Of a DNA stretch of 64,000 nucleotides, positions 34,536 through 43,206 are shown one piece after another (positions within the stretch are counted from its first letter, which is position 1; each line of letters begins with the position of its first letter). Below the pieces are notes generated by a model that was not told the DNA's origin, did not search any database, and saw only the letters and a list, made by a program, of their open reading frames with translations. A program made the translations under genes and the position numbers. Source of the DNA: CAZIPN01 sp964541225 (GTDB taxonomy: Bacteria; Actinomycetota; Coriobacteriia; Anaerosomatales; JAAXUF01); the NCBI GenBank assembly GCA_964541225.1, contig CAZIPN010000006.1, forward strand, positions 13,497 to 77,496, written 5' to 3'.

Positions 34536-34720
34536 CGTCAACACGCTGACGGTCAGTGAAGATCAGACGCAGACGCGCCCACTGAGCTGGGGCGCGAATG
34601 CGCGGAGCACGACAGAGGAGTACGCTTCGTCCCAGCTCACAAAGGTGCTGACCCAGCGTTGGGGGCGTCGGGCAGCTTGGTTCTCAAGCACAGGGGGTCG
34701 ACCGTATCCGAAACCGGTGG

Positions 34721-35605
34721 TTGACAAAGCGGGTTGGCATGGCGGCGCTGCTCGTCGCCGAAGTCGGCGTGCTCGCGCTTGTGGCGTGGTCCGCAAGCGC
34801 GCGGCCGACGTTTGGCGTCTTCGTTCGTGAGGGCGCGGCGAGCATTAGCGTGTCCGATCAGCGCAACGTCGTTCATGACATCACAGTCGACCGAGTTGTG
34901 TCACCGGTGCCTGGCTGGCTGCTGGTGCAAGCGGATGGCAACCAGGGGGTACCAGACGGGATCATCGGCAGCCGTTGGATTCCTGCCGGTGAATCGCAGA
35001 AGGTGAGCATTGCCGTCGGGCCAGCGCCATTGCCGAAGCGGATCTATGTGACGCTGCTGGCGGACCTCGGCAAGCCGCACGTCTTGGAGTACGCCGCGTC
35101 CAGTCATTCCACGACAGCGGCGGGCGGAATCGGGTCGATCTTCGAGACCAAAGGAGTTGCTGGCGCCAACACCATCAAGGACAAGCCAGTGATCGCCGGC
35201 GGTTCGCCGGTCACGGCGCATGTCGACATGCTACCGCTGAACTTCGCCGTTGGGCCGTCTCAGGCCTACATCTCCGAATCGACGAGGACGTTGGATGCCA
35301 CCACCGTGGTGATCCCACGCATCGTTGCGCCGGCGCAGTCATGGGTCTCCCTGAACTTGGAGGCTGCGTCGGGACAGACCGGTGGCGTGCTCGGCACGAA
35401 ACTTGTTGCTCCAGGAGAGCACAAGAACGTAGTCGTGCCGCTCAACGTGCGACTTGGGCCGAGCCCAGTGATCGCGACGCTTCATGTCGATCTCGGCACT
35501 CTAGGCCGTTTCGACTTCTCGCCGCTTGACCTCGGGGACAGTCTCGACCAGCCCTATGTTGCAGGTGGGCGCACGGTGTCGGCACCTGTGCACTACTCGC
35601 AGTAG
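34721..35605 (+). CDS. secreted protein with two DUF7282-like repeats
   Basis: Exported protein of 294 residues (TTG start) or 288 (ATG at 34739). A signal-type helix (AALLVAEVGVLALVAWSAS) is followed by two homologous domains of about 110 residues. Each reads as a strand such as ITVDRVVSPVPGWLLVQ or TVVIPRIVAPAQSWVSL, then a G-x-IGS/LGTK turn, then PAGESQKVSI or APGEHKNVVV, then a strand ending in LADLGK or HVDLGT. This pattern resembles the DUF7282 domain of secreted archaeal and bacterial proteins. Function unknown. The TTG is preferred because it supplies the basic KR n-region. No clear Shine-Dalgarno for either start. Confidence 0.6.
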   Translation: MTKRVGMAALLVAEVGVLALVAWSASARPTFGVFVREGAASISVSDQRNVVHDITVDRVVSPVPGWLLVQADGNQGVPDGIIGSRWIPAGESQKVSIAVGPAPLPKRIYVTLLADLGKPHVLEYAASSHSTTAAGGIGSIFETKGVAGANTIKDKPVIAGGSPVTAHVDMLPLNFAVGPSQAYISESTRTLDATTVVIPRIVAPAQSWVSLNLEAASGQTGGVLGTKLVAPGEHKNVVVPLNVRLGPSPVIATLHVDLGTLGRFDFSPLDLGDSLDQPYVAGGRTVSAPVHYSQ

Positions 35606-35625
35606 TCGCACATCTCGGAGGCGTT

Positions 35626-36252
35626 ATGCGGATTGTGATCTTTGGAGCGGCCGGGCGAACCGGTGCGCTCATTGTCGGCAAGGCGTTGGGTCACGGACAT
35701 GACGTGGTGGCATTCCTGCACAACTCCAACCTTGCGATTCAGCACGAGCGTCTCACGAAGGTTGTCGGCGATGTGCGTGATCTTGCGTCGGTGCGGGAAG
35801 CTCTCGTAGGGGCGGACGCCGTGGTGTTCGCTCTCTCTTCGAACTCGGGCGCTCGGTCCAGAATTCATGAAGCGGGAATAGCCAATGTCATTCAGTCAAT
35901 GGCCGAGAATGGCGTTCGCAGACTGGCAGTCATCAGCGCCGCGGGAACGTTTGACCGCGGCAGCCGCCGCCTGTCGGCCGCATACCGCTTGCTGATCGCC
36001 ACCACTCTGCACAGGACCTACGACGATCTCGAAGCAATGGAACGACGCGTGATGGCAAGCGATCTGGCGTGGGCGATCGTCCGGCCCTATGGGTTGTCAG
36101 ATGCTCCGGCATCAGGCCACTACCGAATGTCGCTCGATGGCTCGTTGCTTCCCAAGGCCGGGCGAATCTCACGAGCCGACGTCGCTTCCATTCTCGTGAA
36201 GGCGATCGAGACGGACACGTACTACCGCCGAGCAGTCGTCGTAGCAAGCTGA
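35626..36252 (+). CDS. NAD(P)H-binding SDR-like protein
   Basis: Atypical short-chain dehydrogenase/NmrA-type protein of 208 residues, beginning with the dinucleotide-binding FGAAGRTGALIV motif (residues 5-16, GxxGxxG). The segment AVISAAGTFDRGSRRLSAAY replaces the active-site Tyr region and WAIVRPYGLSD is a typical late SDR strand. Such proteins include flavin reductases and sugar or redox sensors; the substrate is unknown. ATG after ggaggcgtt, 20 bases after the DUF7282-like gene, so the two are probably co-transcribed. Confidence 0.8.
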   Translation: MRIVIFGAAGRTGALIVGKALGHGHDVVAFLHNSNLAIQHERLTKVVGDVRDLASVREALVGADAVVFALSSNSGARSRIHEAGIANVIQSMAENGVRRLAVISAAGTFDRGSRRLSAAYRLLIATTLHRTYDDLEAMERRVMASDLAWAIVRPYGLSDAPASGHYRMSLDGSLLPKAGRISRADVASILVKAIETDTYYRRAVVVAS

Positions 36253-36366
36253 TACGCGCCGCACCGCAGCGCTACATCGTGATAGAGTGATGGAGCGCAG
36301 AGACGTCGCCATCCCGCGCTTTCGATGCAGCACACCAGGATTCCCTATCCACATGTGGAGGCTTAC

Positions 36367-37239
36367 ATGCTGTCGATTGCACTTCCCAAAGGATCATTGG
36401 AGGAGCAGACGCTTCTGCTGTTCTCTCAGGCCGATCTCGAAGTCAAGAAATCGGCGCGCCAGTACAATCCCGTCATCTCCGATCCCCGGGTCGGCAAGGT
36501 CAAGATTCTGCGCCCACAGGAGATCCCGGGCTACGTGCAAGACGGCTACTTCGATCTCGGCATTTCGGGGCACGACTGGGTGACCGAGTCGGGCGCTGAC
36601 GTGGTCGAAGTCGCCGAGCTGCCATACGCCAAGACGGGCACCGGTTTTGTGAGCATGGTCTTGGCAGTGCCGCAGGACTCACCGATATCCAACGCCAAGG
36701 AAATCGCACCGGGTAGCAGAATCACAACGGAGTTTCCCAGGGTCACGAAGGCGTTCTTCGAGGATCTCGGCATCCCCGTAGAAGTGCATTTCAGCTACGG
36801 TGCCACGGAGGCCAAGGTGCCGGAGATGATGGACGCCCTCGTTGACCTGACTGAGACAGGGTCAACGCTTCGCCGAAATGGCTTGAAGATCGTCGACACC
36901 GTGCTGACCTCGACGACGCGTCTGTTGGCCAGCCACGAGGCGTGGAATGACCCCGAGAAGCGGCGCCAGATCGAGGAGATCCGCACCCTTCTTCTCGGCG
37001 TGATCGAGGCGCGTGGGAAGGTGCTCCTCAACATGAATGTTGCGCACGATAAGCTCGACTCGGTGATCGCTCAACTTCCAGCCATGAAGCGCCCCACGGT
37101 CGCGAAGCTCCATGGATCAGAGGACTATGAAATCTCGACAGTCGCCGAGAAGAACACTGTCAACGTGCTAATTCCCGCGCTGAAAGCTGCTGGTGCGGAA
37201 GACATTTTGGAGATGCCGATTAGCAAGATAGTGCGCTAG
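36367..37239 (+). CDS. hisG: ATP phosphoribosyltransferase, long form
   Basis: First step of histidine synthesis (ATP + PRPP). The 290 residues are the long HisG form: two-domain catalytic core with ALPKGSLEEQ, GISGHDWV and the PRPP loop LVDLTETGSTLRRNGL (about 158-173), plus a C-terminal ACT-like regulatory domain (about 215-290). It therefore does not need HisZ and should be inhibited by histidine. The start at 36367 has a ggagg box 5 bases upstream. No other his gene is in the window, so histidine genes are dispersed. Confidence 0.95.
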   Translation: MLSIALPKGSLEEQTLLLFSQADLEVKKSARQYNPVISDPRVGKVKILRPQEIPGYVQDGYFDLGISGHDWVTESGADVVEVAELPYAKTGTGFVSMVLAVPQDSPISNAKEIAPGSRITTEFPRVTKAFFEDLGIPVEVHFSYGATEAKVPEMMDALVDLTETGSTLRRNGLKIVDTVLTSTTRLLASHEAWNDPEKRRQIEEIRTLLLGVIEARGKVLLNMNVAHDKLDSVIAQLPAMKRPTVAKLHGSEDYEISTVAEKNTVNVLIPALKAAGAEDILEMPISKIVR

Positions 37240-37270
37240 AGCGGGTTGCCGGACTCGCTCACGCGCAAAG

Positions 37271-37303
37271 AAGGTCCCGGAGGCATCTCGCTTCCGGGAC
37301 CTT
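37271..37303. terminator. terminator between convergent hisG and rubrerythrin genes
   Basis: AAGGTCCCGGA (37271-37281) and TCCGGGACCTT (37293-37303) are perfect 11-bp complements with an 11-base loop. The helix ends in A-T pairs that give short T-runs on both strands, so it may work in both directions. Confidence 0.75.
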
Positions 37304-37331
37304 GTCGTGACCCAGCAGAGTTCGTCGCAGT

Positions 37332-37907
37332 CTAGTAGCCCTCGCACAGCAGCTCGTAGTACGCCTGCGGATGCTTGCACGCCGGACACACGTCCGGTGC
37401 TTCACTGCCCTCATGCACGTAGCCGCAGTTGCGGCAGATCCACTTCGTGGGCTGTGCCTTCTTGAAGACGCTGTCGCTCTTGATGTTGGCGAGCAACCGG
37501 TTATATCGGTCCTCGTGATGCACCTCGACCTTGGCAATCTCGCGGAAGGACGTCGCAATGTCTAGAAATCCCTCTGCTTGGGCGACGGTGGCGAACTCCG
37601 GATAGAGGGTTCCCCACTCCAGCTTCTCTCCAGCTGCGGCGGCCGCGAGGTTCTCGGCAGTCGTGCCGATAACGCCTGCGGGGTAGGAAGCGGTGATTTC
37701 GACGTCGCCGCCCTCAAGGTACTTGAAGAAGACCTTCGCGTGCTCACGCTCGTTCTCGGCGGTCTCCAAGAAGATCCCCGCGATCTGCTCAAAGCCCTCC
37801 TTCTTGGCGGCACTGGCGAAGTATGTGTAGCGATTGCGGGCTTGGGACTCCCCTGCAAACGCCTTCAGTAGATTCTGCTCGGTACTGCTTCCCTTGACAG
37901 TGGCCAT
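37332..37907 (-). CDS. rbr: rubrerythrin
   Basis: Non-haem iron peroxidase of anaerobes that reduces hydrogen peroxide. The 191 residues comprise a ferritin-like four-helix di-iron domain with ESQARNRY, ETAENEREHA and EVHHEDRY ligand segments (about 20-140). The C-terminal rubredoxin-like domain has CRNCGYVH and CPACKHPQ (about 155-185). Fusion of both domains is typical of classical rubrerythrin. Start at 37907 after gaaggga; a longer upstream frame is not conserved-looking. Suggests an anaerobic or oxygen-sensitive host. Confidence 0.96.
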   Translation of the reverse strand: MATVKGSSTEQNLLKAFAGESQARNRYTYFASAAKKEGFEQIAGIFLETAENEREHAKVFFKYLEGGDVEITASYPAGVIGTTAENLAAAAAGEKLEWGTLYPEFATVAQAEGFLDIATSFREIAKVEVHHEDRYNRLLANIKSDSVFKKAQPTKWICRNCGYVHEGSEAPDVCPACKHPQAYYELLCEGY

Positions 37908-37979
37908 CGCGGTTCCCTTCTTGTCGAGTCGAATCGATGCTTGGCACAACGTGCCCGCTTGCACAACACGCCAAACGCC

Positions 37980-39284
37980 TCAGGACGTTTGTCCAACGTA
38001 CCAGTCGGCCCGCGTTGGAGGTAGGCCTGAATGTCCCCCGCGCGGCTTGAGCAGGAGGCTCTGACACACACCAATGGAGCCGTGCTCGAAGTTGTAGGCG
38101 CTGCCAGCCATGTAGAGGAGCCAGACGCGGTAGGTGATTTCGCTTGTGGAATCGATCGCCTCGTCGCGACGCGACCGAAGGTTGCTCACCCAATGTCGCA
38201 ATGTGGCAGCGTAGTGTTCGCGGAGGTTCTCGACATCGCGGACCTCAAGACCAGCACGTTCGGCTTCTGTGAGCATCGCCGAGATTGGAACCAGTTCACC
38301 GTCGGGGAAGACATAGCGGTGCATGAAGCCGCCCTTGCGGGGGGACGGCGTGGTGCCCCATGCGGCGGTGATTCCATGGTTGAGGAACACGCCTCCATCC
38401 TTGAGCAGGCGAAAAGCCTGCCCGAAGTAGTCTGGGAGGTTCGTCGCACCCACATGCTCCACCATTCCGACGCTCGTAATCGCGTCGAACTCGCCCTGCA
38501 GTTCGCGGTAGTCTCGTACTTCTGCACGCACTGAGTCTGCGAGACCTGCTCGCCGGAAACGAGCGTTGGCTTCGCGCGCTTGGGGCTCGGAGAGGGTAAC
38601 TCCGAGTCCCTGCACACCGAAATGGTCGGCAGCGTACTCAAGCAGGCCGCCCCATCCGCAGCCGATATCAAGCAGACGATCGCCAGGCGTCAAGCGAAGC
38701 TTCCGGCAGATGTGCTCGAGCTTGGCCTCCTGGGCAGTCTCGAGATCGTGATCCGGGCGTTCGAAGTAGCCGCACGAGTACTGCATCCGACTGTCCAGCC
38801 AGTGCTGGTAGAAGTCGGTCGGCACATTGTAGTGGTGCTGGACGCTTTCTCGATCCCGTCGCAGCGAGTGCAGGGCACCCGAAGGAGACGCGGCACCTTC
38901 GCGATTCGTACGCGAGGGCGCAGCCGGAAGTCGCAGCAACAATCGCATGAGTCGGCCAAGTCGCCGAGGCTGACGCCACTGCGAGTCCAGCGCCGGCATC
39001 AGTGCCTCGAACACAGCCTCAAGGTCGCCCTCGACATCGACATCTCCGAAGATGAAAGCCTCACCTGCGGCAAGGTCGCCGGGAGGCCACAACATGCTTC
39101 TCAGCGACCATGGATAGCGCAGCAGCACGGTTGCTGGCGCGTCAGGCGCGCCCAGAGATGTCCCGTCCCAGAATCGCACCTTGACTCCCCATGACGTGCT
39201 GGGTCCCAGAAGTTCCTCGATTAGTGCCACGCTGGTCGCGACCGCATCGCGAGATCTCAACGCGACAGGCGATTCGACAGCCAT
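37980..39284 (-). CDS. cfa: cyclopropane-fatty-acyl-phospholipid synthase-like methyltransferase
   Basis: SAM-dependent enzyme that adds a methylene or methyl group to unsaturated membrane lipids. Of the 434 residues, the N-terminal 130 are the lipid-binding region with the GDVDVEGDLEAVFEAL pattern. The methyltransferase domain follows, with HHYNVPTDFYQHWLD, YSCGYFE, LLDIGCGWGG (SAM site, about 205-214), SVGMVEHVG and GGFMHRYVFPDGEL, all Cfa hallmarks. ATG at 39284 is chosen for the ggaggcggtg Shine-Dalgarno. Whether it makes cyclopropane or a methyl-branched product cannot be told from sequence alone. Confidence 0.93.
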   Translation of the reverse strand: MAVESPVALRSRDAVATSVALIEELLGPSTSWGVKVRFWDGTSLGAPDAPATVLLRYPWSLRSMLWPPGDLAAGEAFIFGDVDVEGDLEAVFEALMPALDSQWRQPRRLGRLMRLLLRLPAAPSRTNREGAASPSGALHSLRRDRESVQHHYNVPTDFYQHWLDSRMQYSCGYFERPDHDLETAQEAKLEHICRKLRLTPGDRLLDIGCGWGGLLEYAADHFGVQGLGVTLSEPQAREANARFRRAGLADSVRAEVRDYRELQGEFDAITSVGMVEHVGATNLPDYFGQAFRLLKDGGVFLNHGITAAWGTTPSPRKGGFMHRYVFPDGELVPISAMLTEAERAGLEVRDVENLREHYAATLRHWVSNLRSRRDEAIDSTSEITYRVWLLYMAGSAYNFEHGSIGVCQSLLLKPRGGHSGLPPTRADWYVGQTS

Positions 39285-39392
39285 CACCGCCTCCTTCCCA
39301 TCTCGATGCTTGGAGATACCCACATCGGCCGCCGGTGCATTGGGGGAAGTCCTAGAACATGGAGGATGGGTGCTTGGCGCTGCTTGTAGTCG

Positions 39393-40274
39393 CTAGTACG
39401 CGCCCTCTCGTTCGAGCAGCTTGTGTTTGCGGGCCAGTCCCCACCGATAGCCGGTGAGGGAGCCGTCGGCGCCAATGACGCGATGACACGGGATCAGCAC
39501 CGCCGCGGGGTTGGCGCCACACGCCGCAGCCACGGCCCGAGCTGCGCTCGGTCGTCCTATGGCGGCCGCGAGCTGAGAGTATGTGACGGTTTCTCCAGCC
39601 CGGATCTGGCGCAGAGCGGCCCACACGTGTTGCTGGAAGACGGTGCCGCGCACGTCAAGTGGTACGTCTGCCGCATCGCTGGCTTGTGGGTCGTCCACGA
39701 GCGCCACCACGGCTTTGACCCACGCCCACGCTTCTTCGCCGGCTGCCTCGACCGTAGCCAGAGGGAATCGCTCGGCAGTCTCTGCGATGAGTTCCGCGTC
39801 GGTGTTGCCGAATGCCACGAGACACACGCCGCGCTCGGTGGTGGCGACGAGAAGACGCCCGAGCGACGTGTCGACGACCGAGTAGCGGATCGTCTCATCG
39901 GGGGCGCCACGACGCGCCGCCGCAGGTGTCATGCCGAGGAGTTCGGTGCTGCGCTCGTAGACTCGGCTCGCCGAGCCGAACCCGCTGTCGTGAATCGCAT
40001 CAGCAACCTCGTGACCTGCGGCAAGTTGCCTTCGGAGCCGTTCGGCTCGGCGAGCGTCGGCGTATGCCCTGGGCGTGATACCGACTCGCGCAACGAATTC
40101 GCGGCGAAGATGGGACGCCGAGATGTGCGCCGCTGACGCTAGCGCGTCTAGCGACGGGGGGCGCTGGCCATCGTTGACTGCCTCGTCGATAGCGCGAGTG
40201 GTCTGGCTGATGATGGCGGCGATGGGACTGTCGGCGATCACAACGTGTTCCTTGTGCAGTAGGGAGCGGATCAC
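39393..40274 (-). CDS. AraC-type regulator fused to O6-methylguanine-DNA methyltransferase (Ada-like, no zinc domain)
   Basis: DNA repair protein of 293 residues. An AraC-type helix-turn-helix region (about 35-115, with ASAAHISASHLRREF and DSGFGSASRVYERS) precedes a methyltransferase domain. The suicide cysteine lies in IPCHRVIG (about 260-267) and a TVFQQHVWAALRQI DNA-binding helix is visible. The N-terminal Ada zinc domain that senses methylphosphotriesters is missing, so classic autoinduction is unlikely. Start uncertain: GTG at 40274 has no clear Shine-Dalgarno, while GTG at 40241 follows an aagga box. Divergent from the aldo-keto reductase. Confidence 0.88.
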   Translation of the reverse strand: MIRSLLHKEHVVIADSPIAAIISQTTRAIDEAVNDGQRPPSLDALASAAHISASHLRREFVARVGITPRAYADARRAERLRRQLAAGHEVADAIHDSGFGSASRVYERSTELLGMTPAAARRGAPDETIRYSVVDTSLGRLLVATTERGVCLVAFGNTDAELIAETAERFPLATVEAAGEEAWAWVKAVVALVDDPQASDAADVPLDVRGTVFQQHVWAALRQIRAGETVTYSQLAAAIGRPSAARAVAAACGANPAAVLIPCHRVIGADGSLTGYRWGLARKHKLLEREGAY

Positions 40275-40338
40275 GGTGAGTGTATGGCGCGACGACCGTC
40301 ACCGCCATCCGATTCCTGCCATCCTTGTTTCCGAACGA

Positions 40339-40368
40339 TTGATACTCGAAGTCCAAGGTGGATACAAA
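40339..40368 (+). promoter_or_regulatory. possible promoter of the aldo-keto reductase
   Basis: TTGATA (40339-40344) and TACAAA (40363-40368) with an 18-base spacer. The spacing is acceptable but the -10 box is weak. It lies between two divergent genes. Confidence 0.3.
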
Positions 40369-40395
40369 CCAATACAACGGTCGAGAGGATATTTA

Positions 40396-41250
40396 GTGGT
40401 CGACATGGCTGCACGGGATCTGCAATTGCATTCGCTTGCCGACACTGTTGAGATCGCCCCTAGCGTGGCGATCAACCGTCTCGGCCTGGGCACGTATCGC
40501 GCTGATGAGGGGCCCGATGTTGAAGGCGAGATCAGATACGGCCTCTCCATCGGCTACCGAACCATCGACACCGCCGCTCTTTATGGCAACGAACATAGTG
40601 TTGGCCGAGTCGTTCGAGAGAGTGGCCTGAAGCGCGAAGACGTCTTCGTCACTACGAAGCTCTGGAATACCGACCAGGGCTACGCCTCGACACTGCGCGC
40701 ATTCGACGCCAGCCTCTCGAGACTCGGCTTCGACTACGTTGACCTGTACCTTATGCATTGGCCAATCCGCGGAATGATGCGCGACACGTGGCGGGCCATG
40801 GAGGAAATACTCGCCTCAGGGCGGACCCGAGCGATCGGAGTCTGCAACTTCCTGGTGCACCATCTCGAAGAACTCAGCACCATGGCTTCGGTACCGCCAG
40901 CGCTCAACCAGATCGAGCATCATCCGCGTCTGCAACAGCCTGAGCTGGTTGCGTACTGCCGCGAGCACGGCATCGCCACACAGGCGTGGGCTCCGATCAT
41001 GCGTGGGCGTGTGCTGTTGATTCCGGAACTCGTGCAGATCGCTCAGACGCGCGGCAAGTCGCCGGCTCAGGTTGCGATTCGTTGGATTCTTCAGCGCGGA
41101 ATCATCACCATCCCCAAGTCGATACATGAACACCGAATCGCCGAGAACGCCGACGTGTATGACTTCGAGCTTTCCGAGGCGGAGATGGCTATCATTGAAA
41201 CGCTGGATCGGGGAGAGAGAATCGGCCCTGACCCGGATCGATTTGGATAG
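40396..41250 (+). CDS. aldo/keto reductase
   Basis: NADPH-dependent carbonyl reductase with a TIM-barrel fold, 284 residues. The catalytic tetrad is visible: Asp and Tyr in DTAALYGNE, Lys in TTKLWN, and His in LYLMHWP. Coenzyme-binding IPKSIHEHRIAEN lies near residue 240. The sequence resembles AKR5-type prokaryotic 2,5-diketogluconate/methylglyoxal reductases, but the substrate is not determined. GTG at 40396 is preferred because a gagagg box lies at proper distance; ATG at 40405 is the alternative. Single-gene unit. Confidence 0.93.
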   Translation: MVDMAARDLQLHSLADTVEIAPSVAINRLGLGTYRADEGPDVEGEIRYGLSIGYRTIDTAALYGNEHSVGRVVRESGLKREDVFVTTKLWNTDQGYASTLRAFDASLSRLGFDYVDLYLMHWPIRGMMRDTWRAMEEILASGRTRAIGVCNFLVHHLEELSTMASVPPALNQIEHHPRLQQPELVAYCREHGIATQAWAPIMRGRVLLIPELVQIAQTRGKSPAQVAIRWILQRGIITIPKSIHEHRIAENADVYDFELSEAEMAIIETLDRGERIGPDPDRFG

Positions 41251-41322
41251 TCGTGTGCGTTTCTACTATGGTTCGTTGTGTGGCATGCGCAGCAATCGGC
41301 GCGCATCTTGGGAGGAGCTGCA

Positions 41323-42135
41323 ATGTCGTCTCACCGCACCACTTGGGTAATCTCGGTCGTATTCGCCGCGGCGCTACTCGCCTTGGCGGGGTGTGTTCCT
41401 CCAGCTGTTACGAGTACGCCGAGCACCTCGGCTGAAGCCACACAAACGACGGCTACGCAGCAGGCGAGCGTTGAGCCGAGTGCGAGTTCGGCGATCAAGG
41501 CGACGGGCCCAATCACGTCGCCGTCGACAGGATCAGATGAACGCAAGAACCTCCTCGACGCCGCTCGGCAGAAGTTGGGCATCGACTCGCAGTTCTACGT
41601 CTACCAGCTCTACGTGCAGGGAGATACCGCTCTTGGCGATCTTGAGCCTGTGAGCAAGTCGGCCGGCGGACGGATGTTCATCGCGTGGGAACGCAAGAAC
41701 GGGACTTGGTTGGCCATCGCCGCGCTGAACTACGGGTCTTCTGCGGCCAACGCGGCGAGCACGGCGCGCGCTTTGCCGAGCTTCTCCTCTGAACTCATCG
41801 CGAAGATCAACTGGACTCTGGCGGCCAAGCCTCATACGGCAACACTGAGCGCCTCAAGTGCCAAGTCGGGTTTGTCATCGGCTGCGAAAGAGTGGTCGAA
41901 GTCGGCCATGAACGGGCAGGGTCAGCCGTACGCAATAACGCTCGTCAAGGTCGCCAAGGACACCAAAGGCAACTGGTGGGGCCGCGTGATTACGCAGCCC
42001 AAGGGCGAGTTCGAGCGTCTGCAGTTCTGGGCGAAGTACACCAACGGCGCGTGGGATGGCTCGGTGCAGGATCCGGAGCCGCCACCGCCCAGTACATATT
42101 TCCCGTCATCCGTAGTGGGCAAGATGGGGTTCTAG
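41323..42135 (+). CDS. hypothetical lipoprotein
   Basis: Protein of 270 residues that I do not recognise. A signal peptide with lipobox LALAGC (Cys near residue 24) is followed by a Ser/Thr/Ala-rich linker (about 28-72) and a folded domain (about 75-270). The domain is rich in Trp and Tyr, with WERKNGTWLAIAAL and TKGNWWGRVITQ segments. These two segments have the same K/N-G-x-W pattern and may be repeated strands. Likely anchored to the outer face of the membrane. ATG after ggaggag. Converges closely (10 bases) with the NmrA-like gene. Confidence 0.7.
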   Translation: MSSHRTTWVISVVFAAALLALAGCVPPAVTSTPSTSAEATQTTATQQASVEPSASSAIKATGPITSPSTGSDERKNLLDAARQKLGIDSQFYVYQLYVQGDTALGDLEPVSKSAGGRMFIAWERKNGTWLAIAALNYGSSAANAASTARALPSFSSELIAKINWTLAAKPHTATLSASSAKSGLSSAAKEWSKSAMNGQGQPYAITLVKVAKDTKGNWWGRVITQPKGEFERLQFWAKYTNGAWDGSVQDPEPPPPSTYFPSSVVGKMGF

Positions 42136-42145
42136 AGTACTGTCG

Positions 42146-43006
42146 CTAGCGCGATGCGAAAGTCGGCGAAGCGAACTCCTCTAAGTGCCGCGCTGCCCAG
42201 GATCGCAGTGTGATCAGGTCCGGGATGTACGTGCGCAGCTGGGTGATGTTGGCCCGCCGAGCGGGCGGGGTGTTGGGGTTCGGTGGTTGTGGTGCCGGCA
42301 TTCCTTCAGGGATGGTTTGTTCGTAGCGCACGCGAAGGCCCAATGCCGCCGAGAACGCATCCGCGGCTTCTGGGCCAGTGACTTCGTCGCCCGCAATCTC
42401 CGTGACCTGCCCGACCCAGCGCTGCGGATCCTGAAACGCCAGGGCCACGAAGCGCCCGACGTCGTCGACCGCGATCCACTGGTGCACGACGTCCGGTGCT
42501 TCGATTCCCGTGAGCGTCCCCGCCTCGATGGAATCCTTCTGGTTCAGGAAATTCTCCATGAAGGGAACAGGGCGCCAGATGGTGAGCGGCAGATCGAGCG
42601 CACTCAGATACCGTTCCATCTCGACTTTGCCTCTGACCCAGGGACGGTCCGAATCCCGGTCGGCGCCGATGACCGAGCTGTAGACGAAGTGCTCGACCTC
42701 GGCCGCTTTGGCTGCGTCAGCAAGGTTCTTGGATTCAAGCAGCTCGGCTTCCGGACCGTCGGCGAGTGTCTGCACACTGTACGCGCCATATGCGCCAGCG
42801 AGCGCGGCATCGAGCGACTCACGGTCTCTCAGGTCGCCGACGAAGAGCTCGGCGCCTGCGTTGGCCAGCGCGAGCGCAGCCGGTTTGTGCGGGTCGCGCA
42901 CGAGAGCGCGCACGTGCCAGCCGTCGGCAATCAGGTGTCGCGCTGCGGCTCCGCCTTGATGACCAGTGCCCCCGGTGACAAGAACTGTCCGCTTGTGGTC
43001 GATCAT
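42146..43006 (-). CDS. NmrA-like NAD(P)-binding protein
   Basis: Atypical SDR of 286 residues with an N-terminal TGGTGHQGGAAARHL motif (GxxGxxG at residues 12-18) and a Rossmann fold. HFVYSSVIGADRD and IWRPVPFMENFL are characteristic of the NmrA/HSCARG group. These proteins sense NADPH or act as quinone/isoflavone-type reductases. The C-terminal PPNPNTPPARR linker is unusual. Single gene, divergent from the FtsX-type permease. Not closely similar to the SDR protein at 35626 beyond the fold. Confidence 0.85.
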   Translation of the reverse strand: MIDHKRTVLVTGGTGHQGGAAARHLIADGWHVRALVRDPHKPAALALANAGAELFVGDLRDRESLDAALAGAYGAYSVQTLADGPEAELLESKNLADAAKAAEVEHFVYSSVIGADRDSDRPWVRGKVEMERYLSALDLPLTIWRPVPFMENFLNQKDSIEAGTLTGIEAPDVVHQWIAVDDVGRFVALAFQDPQRWVGQVTEIAGDEVTGPEAADAFSAALGLRVRYEQTIPEGMPAPQPPNPNTPPARRANITQLRTYIPDLITLRSWAARHLEEFASPTFASR

Positions 43007-43206
43007 GGGTGCCTCCTCTGACGTTCATTCTCCGGCGTACTTACCTTACCCAGAAGGGGTGCCGTGAGCGCGCCACCACCGGGAGGCAAGATTGCGGCCA
43101 CGAGACTATCCTTTGGCGTACGCCCGGTTGCCTGCGCGAGCGCCTCCCCACGGTTTGAGCCGCGCAAGCGGGATCCGGGGATCTGGCGGTCGCTCGGCAG
43201 GCATGA

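Noticed and set aside
37261..37275. CGCAAAG word resembling the c-di-GMP-I aptamer core
   Set aside because: The other conserved GEMM blocks are missing and the segment belongs to a terminator region.
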